Assembly: GCA_020052235.1 (NCBI GenBank)
Contig: JAGVPM010000127.1
Span: 1-48,388, forward strand
Reading direction: 5' to 3'
Length of the DNA stretch: 48,388 nucleotides
DNA from: Candidatus Goldiibacteriota bacterium
GTDB lineage: Bacteria; Oederibacteriota; JAAXVQ01
Numbering within the stretch: position 1 is the first letter of the stretch; every line of letters starts with the position of its first letter. Under the pieces are notes generated by a model, which had not been told where the DNA came from, made no database searches, and saw only the letters and a program-made list of their open reading frames with translations. Position numbers and translations under genes: made by a program. Shown here piece by piece: positions 35,852 to 44,322 of the stretch.

Positions 35852-36907
35852 ATGCAAAAAGAGCGGCTGATGAGGATATGGATATGGGTTTATCTGTGCG
35901 CATGCCTGGGGTTGATGCCGGCAGCCAAGGGATGGACCATTGAAACGGCTGTGGAAGAAGCATCCTACAGCAGCGCCATGCTTCTTTTTAACCAACAACA
36001 TTGGGATGAGGCTCAGGAAAAATTTGCGGAATTTCAACTTCAATTTCCCAAATCACGCTGGCATTGGGCTGTGCAACTCCGGCTGGCGGATTTGGAATCC
36101 GAACCGGAACGTGCTGAGAAATTGTACACTGAAATCATTCGGCAGGCAGAACAAACCGAATGGGCGTGGGAGGCGCGGTGGGGATTGGCGAATAATGAAT
36201 ACGGCTTAGCGCAATACGAAACGGCGTTGAAGCAATTCCGCTTCATTGCGCAAAGCCGCGGCAGCCGGAAAATCCGCGCCATGTATTATGTGGGGTTATG
36301 TTATTTGGCCATGAAAAATTTGCCTGCGGCGTTTGACGCATTCAATGGAATTGCCGCCCAATATCCCAATTCAGCATTGGCCGGCGCAGCGCTGGCCGGG
36401 ATGGGTGATGTGGAACAGGAACGTAATAACCCTGAAGCCGCCCGGCGCTATTATGCCCAATATATGAAAAATTATCCCAGTGGTGAATTGAGCTCCCAGG
36501 TATTGGAAAAACAAAAAAACTTGAATCAGCCGGATACTGCCCGGCAAACCCCGAAAAATGCCGGAAATTTGGAAGCCCCTGCGGCGTTGCATAAAAAAAA
36601 GGGGGATCAGGAAATTGGCAATGAAAAGTATTGTGTTCAGGTTGGCGCCTTTTCCAAACCGGAATATGCGCAAATTTTAGTGCGGAAATTGAAAAGTAAA
36701 GGGTTCTCGGCCTATTCGCTGGAGGTTAAAACAACGGATAGCGTATTTCACCAGGTTCGGGTCGGCTGTTACAACCAAAGGCAATTGGCGGAACAAATTT
36801 CCACTCAATTGACTAAAAAAGAAGCGCTGCCTGCCCTGATCGTTCCATTTGTTGCCCAAGGAGAAAACGCGGGAAATCATGGTAAACCTAAGCCGTCTAA
36901 ACTTTGA
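35852..36907 (+). CDS. Exported TPR protein with C-terminal SPOR peptidoglycan-binding domain
   Basis: A 351-residue protein from the ATG at 35852, chosen because TGAGG lies 6 bases upstream and a signal peptide follows (LMRIWIWVYLCACLGLMPAAKG). An upstream in-frame ATG at 35747 would translate the leader element. Residues 35-220 hold four or five YbgF-like TPR units (AMLLFNQQHWDEAQEKFAEFQLQFPKS). A low-complexity linker follows (220-265), then a SPOR domain (about 268-345: YCVQVGAFSKPEYAQILVRKLKSKGFSAY). SPOR domains bind glycan stripped of peptides at division sites, the same material SpoIID cleaves. A cell-division or envelope-maintenance role is likely. Confidence 0.88.
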   Translation: MQKERLMRIWIWVYLCACLGLMPAAKGWTIETAVEEASYSSAMLLFNQQHWDEAQEKFAEFQLQFPKSRWHWAVQLRLADLESEPERAEKLYTEIIRQAEQTEWAWEARWGLANNEYGLAQYETALKQFRFIAQSRGSRKIRAMYYVGLCYLAMKNLPAAFDAFNGIAAQYPNSALAGAALAGMGDVEQERNNPEAARRYYAQYMKNYPSGELSSQVLEKQKNLNQPDTARQTPKNAGNLEAPAALHKKKGDQEIGNEKYCVQVGAFSKPEYAQILVRKLKSKGFSAYSLEVKTTDSVFHQVRVGCYNQRQLAEQISTQLTKKEALPALIVPFVAQGENAGNHGKPKPSKL

Positions 36908-36943
36908 CGTGTTTAACACGACAGCGGCGTTTTGGATAAATAA

Positions 36944-37022
36944 TTGTCATTTCGAGCGAAGCGAGAAATCTAATTCACACGTTTTTTTAGATTTCTCGTC
37001 GCTAATGCTCCTCGAAATGACA
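36944..37022. repeat. Dispersed inverted repeat of the GTCATTTCGAGCGAAGCGAG type, copy 1
   Basis: The left arm (36944-36973, TTGTCATTTCGAGCGAAGCG and on) is complementary to the right arm (36986-37022, ending CTCGAAATGACA), separated by a short AT-rich loop. This resembles palindromic elements abundant in many uncultured bacterial genomes. A diverged relative lies at the window end (48322 on). It sits in the 199-base gap between the SPOR gene and mutS. Confidence 0.8.
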
Positions 37023-37106
37023 TGGCATTGGAAACGCAGCTGTGTAATCATCGTAAAAAGTATCATGGCCTGAAAACGGCTGATCAACCCTCAACGAGGT
37101 AATTAC

Positions 37107-39731
37107 GTGAGCAAGATTGAATCTGAAAATTTATCGCCGATGATGCAGCAATATCGGCGGATCAAACAGGAAAACCCCGATGCGCTGCTTTTTTTCCGTT
37201 TGGGTGATTTTTATGAGCTTTTTGGAGAGGATGCCAAGGAGGCATCGGGGTTGTTGGATATTACCTTGACGGCGCGTTCCTCGGGGGAAGGCCGGGCGAA
37301 TAAAATCCCCATGTGCGGCGTGCCGTACCATGCCGCGGAAGGGTACATTGCCAAGCTGTTAAAGGCCGGGCGGAAAGTTGCCGTGGTTGAGCAAGTGGAA
37401 GACCCGCGCAAGGCGAAGGGCATGGTCAAGCGCGAGCTGGTGCGGATTATTACGCCGGGTACGATTTTAGAAGCCAATAGTTTGGATGCCAAACAAAATA
37501 ATTATTTGGCAGCCATTGCCTTGGGCGCGGTTGGGATCGGTTTGGCGGCCGTGGATCTTTCCACGGGTGAATTTTTAGTCACCGAGTTTCGGTCCGCGGA
37601 GACGTTGGATGGCTTGTTCATTGAACTCAACCGGTTGCGTCCGGCGGAATTGTTGATTCCCGATGATTTGGCCGAGTCCCTGCGAAGACGTTTGGCGGCA
37701 TTGGAATTTACCTATGTGACGCAACAACCGGGTTTCAGGTTTGATGCGGAAGCAGGGCGGATCCAATTGCTGGAACATTTCCGGATTTCTTCTTTGGATC
37801 AGTTCGGGTGCGGTGAGTTGGAACCGGGCCTGGGCGCGGCGGCTGCTGCCTTGCATTATCTCTTGGAAACCCAGCGCGGAACGCTTGTGCATATTCGCTC
37901 ACTAACCCCCTATACCCTGCAGTCGCATATGATTTTGGATCAGGCGACGGTCCGGAATTTGGAATTGGTACGCAATTCGGCGGATGGTTCGCGCCGGAAT
38001 ACTTTGCTTCACGTTTTGGATTTTACGCACACGGCCATGGGCGGGAGGCGATTGTACCAATGGATTCTCCGGCCTTTGCTGAATTTAAAGGAAATTCATG
38101 CACGGCAAGCGGCAGTAACGGAGTTGCAGTTATCCTTGCAACTCCGCCGGAATCTGACGGAAATTTTAAAAAGTTTTCACGATTTGGAAAGACTGGCCGG
38201 GCGGGTGGGCAGCAGCGCCGCACACGCGCGTGATTTGGTTGCTTTGGGCTCCTCGTTAACGCATATTCCCGCCTTGAAAACCGCACTGCTGGGAACCCAT
38301 TCGGAAATTCTCACACGCATGGCATCGGGAATGCCGGAATGCCAAACCGTTCAGCGGTTATTGGCGCATGCATTGATGGCCGAACCCCCGCTTTCAATTA
38401 AAGAAGGCGGCATTATCCGATTAGGGTATCATCCCGAGGTGGATGAGCTGCGTTCGCTGGCTAAGACAGGGAAGAGTTTTATTGCGGATCTGCAAGTACG
38501 CGAACGCGAACGCACCGGTATTGGATCGCTTAAAGTTGAATACAATTCGGTTTTTGGATATTACATCGAGGTTTCCAAAGCCAATTCCAAATTGGTGCCC
38601 GAGGATTACCAAAGAAAACAAACGCTGGTCAATGCCGAGCGCTACATCACACCGGAGTTAAAGGAATATGAACAAAAGGTTTTAGGCGCGGAAGAAAAAC
38701 TCATGGTGTTGGAATTGGAGCTTTTCTTGAAAATCCGTGAGTTGGTTGCCGCCGAGCTTTCCGGAATTTTAAAAGCCGCGGATATGATTGCGGATTTGGA
38801 TGTATTGGTCTCCCTGGCGGAGTCGGCCAGCAGGAATAATTTCTGCCGTCCGCACATGGATGAGAGCGGGATTTTGCGTATCCGCGGCAACAGGCATCCG
38901 GTTGTGGAGCAGTTGACCGCAAGCCCGTTTGTGCCGAATGATGTTTACTTGGACAATGCGAACCAGCAAATTATGGTCTTGACCGGCCCCAATATGGCCG
39001 GAAAATCCACGTATTTGCGCCAACTGGCTCTGGCGGTCATCATGGCGCAGATCGGCGGTTTTGTACCGGCGGCAGAAGCGCAGATCGGTTTGGTGGACCG
39101 GGTTTTTACGCGCGTGGGGGCGTCGGATAATTTGGCGGCCGGCCAAAGCACGTTTATGGTGGAAATGACGGAGACTGCCAATATACTAAAAAATGCCACC
39201 ACGCGCTCGTTGGTAATTTTGGATGAAGTGGGACGGGGAACCAGCACATTTGATGGGGTTTCCATTGCCTGGGCCGTGGTGGAATACCTGCATGACACGG
39301 TAGGCGCCAAGACTTTGTTTGCCACCCATTATTATGAAATCACCGAACTGGCGTTGTCCAAGGCGCGGGTGAAAAATTTCAATATTGCGGTCCGGGAATG
39401 GAAAGAGGATATTATTTTCCTCAGGAAAATAATCGAAGGCAGTGCCGATCGTTCCTACGGCATCCAGGTCGCCCGGCTGGCCGGGTTGCCCGCGGCGGTT
39501 ATAGAACGATCGCGGGAAGTATTGACGAATTTGGAGCGGGCCAATTATACGGATTCGGGAAATTCGCGCCTGGCGCTGCATATGGGCGAAATCCCGGGAG
39601 AACAACCCAGCCTGTTTGAAGATCCGCGCGGCCCCGAGTTGCTTGAGCAGATCCAACGGTTGGATATTGACCGGATGATGCCGTTGGATGCCTTAAACGC
39701 ATTATCCGAATGGAAAAAAAAATATTCCTGA
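37107..39731 (+). CDS. mutS: DNA mismatch repair ATPase MutS
   Basis: An 874-residue MutS of normal length, starting at GTG 37107 with GAGG upstream. The mismatch-binding loop reads FFRLGDFYELF (the Phe-x-Glu wedge is FYE). Connector, lever and clamp domains follow in order. The ATPase has GPNMAGKSTYLRQ (Walker A), the STFMVEM block, VILDEVGRGTSTFDG (Walker B) and ATHYYEIT. The C-terminal part ends with LNALSEWKKKYS, a usual MutS tail. No mutL is in the window. Confidence 0.97.
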   Translation: MSKIESENLSPMMQQYRRIKQENPDALLFFRLGDFYELFGEDAKEASGLLDITLTARSSGEGRANKIPMCGVPYHAAEGYIAKLLKAGRKVAVVEQVEDPRKAKGMVKRELVRIITPGTILEANSLDAKQNNYLAAIALGAVGIGLAAVDLSTGEFLVTEFRSAETLDGLFIELNRLRPAELLIPDDLAESLRRRLAALEFTYVTQQPGFRFDAEAGRIQLLEHFRISSLDQFGCGELEPGLGAAAAALHYLLETQRGTLVHIRSLTPYTLQSHMILDQATVRNLELVRNSADGSRRNTLLHVLDFTHTAMGGRRLYQWILRPLLNLKEIHARQAAVTELQLSLQLRRNLTEILKSFHDLERLAGRVGSSAAHARDLVALGSSLTHIPALKTALLGTHSEILTRMASGMPECQTVQRLLAHALMAEPPLSIKEGGIIRLGYHPEVDELRSLAKTGKSFIADLQVRERERTGIGSLKVEYNSVFGYYIEVSKANSKLVPEDYQRKQTLVNAERYITPELKEYEQKVLGAEEKLMVLELELFLKIRELVAAELSGILKAADMIADLDVLVSLAESASRNNFCRPHMDESGILRIRGNRHPVVEQLTASPFVPNDVYLDNANQQIMVLTGPNMAGKSTYLRQLALAVIMAQIGGFVPAAEAQIGLVDRVFTRVGASDNLAAGQSTFMVEMTETANILKNATTRSLVILDEVGRGTSTFDGVSIAWAVVEYLHDTVGAKTLFATHYYEITELALSKARVKNFNIAVREWKEDIIFLRKIIEGSADRSYGIQVARLAGLPAAVIERSREVLTNLERANYTDSGNSRLALHMGEIPGEQPSLFEDPRGPELLEQIQRLDIDRMMPLDALNALSEWKKKYS

Positions 39732-39741
39732 AAATTCATCT

Positions 39742-39806
39742 TCACCGCAGAGGCGCTTAGATCGCAGAGCAAATCTTTCTCTGCGGCCTCTGCGCCTCTG
39801 CGGTAA
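39742..39806. repeat. Palindromic CCGCAGAG repeat, copy 3
   Basis: TCACCGCAGAGGCGC at the left (from 39742) is complementary to GCGCCTCTGCGGT at the right (to 39806), with a second inner pairing of GATCGCAGAG and CTCTGCGGCC. It begins 10 bases after the mutS stop and could act as its transcription terminator. Confidence 0.85.
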
Positions 39807-39883
39807 AGTTCCTGCCTCATTATTGATTCGAATTGTGCCGATAGTAAAGGTGGATAAGCCATTTCGCCTGCGGACTGGAAACC

Positions 39884-40360
39884 ATGTTTAAATTAGCGGA
39901 AAAATTATATTTGGCGCAATGCAATGAAAGCCAGGGATTGTTGAGGCAAGGATATTCGCTGATTTATTCCTGCCATTGGCCTTGTGCGCATTCACGCCAT
40001 AAAAAAGACCTGCCGCAGTGCATCGGGATAAAAAAAGGCCTGAAAGCAAACGGGGAAAATCAATCGGTCTTTATTGATATCACTAATTTAGAGATACCGA
40101 ATTATAGTGTTGAACAATTCAATTTGCACCTGAATCTAATCGATCAGGTATTGAAACGCGATGAAGTGGTGCTGATCAGCGAGCGTGGGGAATCGCGCGC
40201 GCCGTCCCTGGCCTTGCTTTGGATGGCCTTCCGCGGAAAGATGATCAGCAGCAGTTCATTTGCCGCAGCACGTTCGGATTTTACGCGTTTGTATCCGAAA
40301 TACGTCCCATGGCCGGGTTGGGTTATTTTTTTTGAACAGGAATGGGATGCCTTCCGCTGA
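39884..40360 (+). CDS. Dual-specificity-phosphatase-fold protein lacking the catalytic cysteine
   Basis: A 158-residue protein whose layout matches small dual-specificity phosphatases: a strand-rich N-terminus, an Asp-bearing loop (FIDITNLEIPNYS, near residues 64-76), and a P-loop at 97-108 followed by a long helix (LALLWMAF). The Cx5R signature reads S-E-R-G-E-S-R: Ser99 replaces the catalytic Cys, while Gly102, Ser104 and Arg105 are kept. This predicts phosphate binding without hydrolysis, a pseudophosphatase. Three cysteines at positions near 30, 34 and 46 (YSCHWPCAHS and PQCIG) could bind metal. It stands alone between mutS and the hydrogenase genes. Confidence 0.65.
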   Translation: MFKLAEKLYLAQCNESQGLLRQGYSLIYSCHWPCAHSRHKKDLPQCIGIKKGLKANGENQSVFIDITNLEIPNYSVEQFNLHLNLIDQVLKRDEVVLISERGESRAPSLALLWMAFRGKMISSSSFAAARSDFTRLYPKYVPWPGWVIFFEQEWDAFR

Positions 40361-40417
40361 CGGGAAAATTGAATAACCGGCATAATAATTGAGCTTTATT
40401 TTTTAAGACCATTTCCG

Positions 40418-40423
40418 TATAAT
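40418..40423 (+). promoter_or_regulatory. Predicted -10 box for the hydrogenase operon
   Basis: A perfect TATAAT lies about 100 bases before the start codon. The -35 position holds only a weak TTTATT at 17 bases spacing. Two small inverted repeats follow in the leader: GGGAA/TTCCC around 40441-40469 and CTCCA/TGGAG around 40485-40500. They may take part in regulation, but no known factor site is recognised. Confidence 0.4.
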
Positions 40424-40521
40424 ATTGCAAATTATTGTATGGGAACGAATCCATTATTCCCGCATTAATCGTAGTATCCCCTCCACAATCAAATGGAGAA
40501 CCTGCCGAGAGGAGACAGAGC

Positions 40522-42282
40522 ATGCTGGAAAGCGAACGTCTACGACTGAGTCAGGAAATTGAGGATCTCGCCGCCAAGTACAATTATCAGCGCCAAAGCC
40601 TTTTGCCTATTCTGCAAGCCATCAAAACCAAGCATCACCACATCAGCGATTTTGCCTTACAGGAGGTTGCCCGCCTGCTGTCCATACATCCGGTGGAAGT
40701 TTATGGGGTGGTCAGTTTTTACTCATTTCTTTCCACCAGCCAGCAAGGGAATTTTGTTATCCGTCTTTGCCGGACTATTTCCTGCGAACTCGCCGGCAAG
40801 GATGTTATTGCCCGGCAACTTCAGAATGAATTGGGAATCAAGTTTGGGGAAACAACCGCAGACGGACGTTTTTCACTCTTTTGGGCCAATTGCCTGGGCA
40901 TGTGCGACCAAGGACCGGCCTTGTTGATTAATGATTATGTTTTTACCAAGGTCACGGCTGACCAGGTTTTTGATATTTTGGAAGCTTGCCGGCGCAGTTT
41001 CGGCGTGTTTGCGCTCCAAGGCCGAAATACACTCAACAGTGAAGCTGCCGTGCAATCCAATGTGAAAACCGGCGTCTCCGTGGAATCCGGAGTTTTATCC
41101 AATAATGATTTAAATCAGGGCTTGAAAGCCTCAATCCAAGGCACGCCTGAAAACGTGATCCAAATCATCAAGGAATCCGGGCTTAAGGGCCGCGGTGGCG
41201 CCGGATTTCCCACGCACATTAAATGGGAACTGGCAGCCAAGAGCAAGTCCGAACAAAAATATGTGGTCTGCAATGCCGACGAAGGGGAACCCGGAACCTT
41301 TAAAGACCGCATGTTGATCTCCGATTACCCAGACTTGGTCCTAGAAGGCATGACCATTGCCGGCTATGCCTTGGGCGCTAAAAGCGGCATTGTTTATTTG
41401 CGGGGTGAGTATTCGTATCTATTGAAATCCTTGCAAAAGGCGGTGGATGCGCGCCGGGCGCAGCATTTGCTGGGTGCGGATATTCTCGGTAAAAAAGGTT
41501 TTACTTTTGATGTCGATATTCGCCTGGGATCCGGCGCCTACGTATGCGGCGAAGAGACCGCTTTGATTGAATCCCTGGAAGGGCAGCGTGGCGAGCCGAG
41601 GAACCGCCCGCCGTTCCCGGTCAATACCGGGTATAACTCCAATCCCACCATTGTCAATAACGTGGAAACGTTTGTCATGGCGGCGCATATCCTGGCCAAA
41701 GGACCGGGTTGGCTGAAGCAGCAGGGTACCAAATTATCGACCGGAACCAAACTTTTTTCCGTGTCGGGCAATTGTGCCCATCCGGGCATTTATGAATTTC
41801 CCTACGGCGTCACCATCTCGGAGCTCTTGCGGAAAGTCGGCGGCGAAGATGCCAAGGCAGTGCAGGTTGGAGGGGCTTCCGGCCGGTGTGTTCCGCGTTC
41901 GCAATTCGAGCATATTATCGCTTTCGAGGATATTCCCACCGGCGGCTCGGTTATTGTTCTGGGGCCAGATACCAGCATGCTTAATGTCGCTAAAAATTTC
42001 CTGGAATTTTTCAATGAAGAAAGCTGCGGGCAATGCACACCCTGCCGTATTGGCAACCGGCGGCTGTTGGAAGGGGTGGAAATGCTCGAAGAAGGCAAGT
42101 GTTCCATTAAATACCTGCGTGAGCTCCAGAATTTGGGCAAAAGCATGCAGTTGGCCAGTAAATGCGGTTTGGGCCAGTCCTCACCCAATGCTTTTTTGAG
42201 CATTACCGAATATTTCAAAGATGAAATTCTAGGCAAAGTTCATGAAACGGTTCAGCTGGAAAAAGGAGGAACACGCGCATGA
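40522..42282 (+). CDS. Fused NuoE-NuoF-like NAD(P)H-oxidoreductase subunit of [FeFe] hydrogenase
   Basis: A 586-residue protein from the ATG at 40522, which follows GAGGAGA by 7 bases. Residues 1-160 are a thioredoxin-fold NuoE/HydC domain with the 2Fe-2S ligands CRTISC and CLGMC. Residues about 195-586 are a NuoF/HydB core: GLKGRGGAGFPTHIKW and CNADEGEPGTFKDR for FMN and NADH, GSGAYVCGEETALIESLEG, and CGQCTPCRIG plus a later Cys for the 4Fe-4S cluster. The extra C-terminal 2x[4Fe-4S] ferredoxin domain of typical HydB is missing; the protein ends shortly after the cluster. It passes electrons between NAD(P)H and the HydA subunit encoded by the next gene, which overlaps by 4 bases. Confidence 0.92.
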   Translation: MLESERLRLSQEIEDLAAKYNYQRQSLLPILQAIKTKHHHISDFALQEVARLLSIHPVEVYGVVSFYSFLSTSQQGNFVIRLCRTISCELAGKDVIARQLQNELGIKFGETTADGRFSLFWANCLGMCDQGPALLINDYVFTKVTADQVFDILEACRRSFGVFALQGRNTLNSEAAVQSNVKTGVSVESGVLSNNDLNQGLKASIQGTPENVIQIIKESGLKGRGGAGFPTHIKWELAAKSKSEQKYVVCNADEGEPGTFKDRMLISDYPDLVLEGMTIAGYALGAKSGIVYLRGEYSYLLKSLQKAVDARRAQHLLGADILGKKGFTFDVDIRLGSGAYVCGEETALIESLEGQRGEPRNRPPFPVNTGYNSNPTIVNNVETFVMAAHILAKGPGWLKQQGTKLSTGTKLFSVSGNCAHPGIYEFPYGVTISELLRKVGGEDAKAVQVGGASGRCVPRSQFEHIIAFEDIPTGGSVIVLGPDTSMLNVAKNFLEFFNEESCGQCTPCRIGNRRLLEGVEMLEEGKCSIKYLRELQNLGKSMQLASKCGLGQSSPNAFLSITEYFKDEILGKVHETVQLEKGGTRA

Positions 42283-44231
42283 CCCCGGAAAAAAATGTGA
42301 GTAACAATCCAGCCCCCTGTGGGGTGGATACCCGTACACCCGTCAGCCAGCGGCTCAATGAGGATGAGGTTTCCTGCCGCATGGCGGCGGAAGGCGTTAA
42401 AATTAAAGTAACGATTAATCAGCAAATTGTGGAAGTCACAGCCCGAACCACTATTTTACAGGCAGCCAAGCAAGTCAATATTCATATCCCTACGCTGTGT
42501 TACCATCCGGATCTTTGCGTGGCGGGCGTTTGCCGGATCTGCGTGGTGGAAGTGGAAGGGCAAAAAGCCCTGCAGACAGCCTGTTCCTATCCGATTACCG
42601 AGCCGATCGTGGTGCAAACCTCCACCCCGAAGGTGAGAAGAGCCCGCAGGCATATTTTGGACTTGATGCTCTCGGAGCACTATGGAGAATGTTACTCCTG
42701 CGTGCGGAACAACAACTGTGAACTGCAATCCTTGGCCAAGGAATACGGCGTGGATTTTTACCGTTTTGGGCACGTGCATGAGCCCAAGTATGTGGTGGAC
42801 AGTTCCTCCTATTCCGTGGTCCGGGATATGAATAAGTGCATTTTGTGCCGCCGGTGCGTGCGCACCTGTATTGATCTCCAGGAAGTCGGTGTGCTGGAAG
42901 CCATCAATCGCGGAGCTCAGACTAAGATTGCCACCTTCATGGACAAGCCGCTCGCGGATGTTGTTTGCATTAATTGCGGCCAGTGCATAAACCGTTGTCC
43001 CACCGGTGCGCTGCGGGCCAATGACCCCTCGGACGATATTTGGGCCGCCATTGACGACCCGGACAAGCATGTGATTATTCAAACCGCGCCCAGCCCCCGG
43101 GCCGCCATTGGCGAGGCTTTTGGCGCTGCGCCGGGAACTTCCTTGACGCGGGAAATGAATACCGCGCTGCGCCGTTGCGGATTCAGCAAAGTATTTGACA
43201 CGGATTTCACGGCGGATTTGACCATACTGGAAGAAGGCACGGAATTGTTATTGCGGCTGAAAAAAGCCTTGGTTGACAAAGATGCCGGCGTTGCGCTTCC
43301 GCAATTCACTTCCTGCTCCCCGGGTTGGGTTAAATACCTGGAACATTTTTTCCCGGAATACATTCCCAATATGAGCACGGCGAAAAGCCCGCAGCAAATG
43401 TTCGGGACCATCATGAAAACGTATTATGCCCAGAAAAACAATATTGATCCCGCCAAAATCGTTACCGTGGCTTTGATGCCCTGCTCAGCGAAAAAATTCG
43501 AATGCAATCGCCCGGAAATGTCGGATTCCGGCTACAAGGACATTGATTATGGGTTAACCACCCGGGAAATGGCCCAAATGATTCAGGAAGCGGGCATAGA
43601 TCTGCTTTCGCTGCCCAAAAGCGATTTTGACGATCCTTTTGGCGAAGCCTCAGGCGCGGGCGTTATCTTTGGGGCCACGGGCGGGGTTATGGAAGCCGCA
43701 CTGCGTTCGGTCGTAGAGATTGTCACCGGTTTAAAGGCTGAACAGGTATTTGAAAATCTGGAGGTAAAGCCGATTCGCGGATTTGAAGGCATTAAGTATA
43801 TGGAATTGAAAATTCCGCAAGTCGGACCGGTTCCGGAAATTTTAAAGAATTTGAAAATAGCGAATTGGGATTTCCTCAACGGGGCGACGCTTAAAATCGC
43901 CGTGGCGCACGGAACTGCCAATGCCAAAAAAGTCATGGAGGACATCAAAGCCGGCGGTAAATTTTCAGAGTGCCACTTTATAGAATTCATGGCCTGTCCG
44001 GGCGGGTGTTTGGGAGGCGGTGGGCAACCCATACCGACTTCACCCGAAATCCGCGAGGCCCGGGCCAAAGCCATTTACGCTGAGGATGAGTCCCAGAAAA
44101 TCCGCAAGTCCCATGAAAACCCCTACGTGCTTAAGATATACAAGGAATTTTTCACGGACGGGCCTTGCAGTGAAAAGAGCCATCATCTTCTGCATACGCA
44201 CTACATCAACCGGGGAAAAGCCATTGTATAA
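42279..44231 (+). CDS. [FeFe] hydrogenase catalytic subunit (HydA/HndD type)
   Basis: A 650-residue enzyme starting in an ATGA overlap. N-terminal 2Fe-2S domain (CYHPDLCVAGVCRIC ... C), His-Cys3 cluster (HYGECYSCVRNNNC), two ferredoxin clusters (CILCRRCVRTC and CINCGQCINRC), then the H-cluster domain. Its motifs are L1 TSCSPGW (Cys346, Ser347), L2 LMPCSAKKFE and L3 EFMACPGGCLGGGGQP. L1 has Ser where the canonical TSCCPxW has the second Cys. The C-terminal small-subunit-like segment (HENPYVLKIYKEF ... HTHYINR) is present. With the fused NuoEF partner this makes a two-gene, soluble, NAD(P)H-linked hydrogenase, bidirectional or H2-producing. Confidence 0.95.
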   Translation: MTPEKNVSNNPAPCGVDTRTPVSQRLNEDEVSCRMAAEGVKIKVTINQQIVEVTARTTILQAAKQVNIHIPTLCYHPDLCVAGVCRICVVEVEGQKALQTACSYPITEPIVVQTSTPKVRRARRHILDLMLSEHYGECYSCVRNNNCELQSLAKEYGVDFYRFGHVHEPKYVVDSSSYSVVRDMNKCILCRRCVRTCIDLQEVGVLEAINRGAQTKIATFMDKPLADVVCINCGQCINRCPTGALRANDPSDDIWAAIDDPDKHVIIQTAPSPRAAIGEAFGAAPGTSLTREMNTALRRCGFSKVFDTDFTADLTILEEGTELLLRLKKALVDKDAGVALPQFTSCSPGWVKYLEHFFPEYIPNMSTAKSPQQMFGTIMKTYYAQKNNIDPAKIVTVALMPCSAKKFECNRPEMSDSGYKDIDYGLTTREMAQMIQEAGIDLLSLPKSDFDDPFGEASGAGVIFGATGGVMEAALRSVVEIVTGLKAEQVFENLEVKPIRGFEGIKYMELKIPQVGPVPEILKNLKIANWDFLNGATLKIAVAHGTANAKKVMEDIKAGGKFSECHFIEFMACPGGCLGGGGQPIPTSPEIREARAKAIYAEDESQKIRKSHENPYVLKIYKEFFTDGPCSEKSHHLLHTHYINRGKAIV

Positions 44232-44248
44232 TATTTCGAGATTATCGG

Positions 44249-44283
44249 CGGGGGGCAAGCCTAAGCTTGCCCCCCGTTTTTTT
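44249..44283 (+). terminator. Strong rho-independent terminator after the hydrogenase genes
   Basis: A perfect 12-base stem, CGGGGGGCAAGC (44249-44260) with GCTTGCCCCCCG (44265-44276), closes a CTAA loop and is followed by seven T. It separates hydA from hydE, so the maturase has its own transcription or relies on read-through. Confidence 0.95.
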
Positions 44284-44322
44284 ATGATTGAATCGATGTT
44301 TTTTTAGGTGTAAAAGGAATGC

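Noticed and set aside
42456-43082. A 208-codon minus-strand open frame opposite the hydrogenase gene
   Set aside because: It is antisense to the well-supported HydA coding sequence, and its composition reflects the codon pattern of the sense strand.
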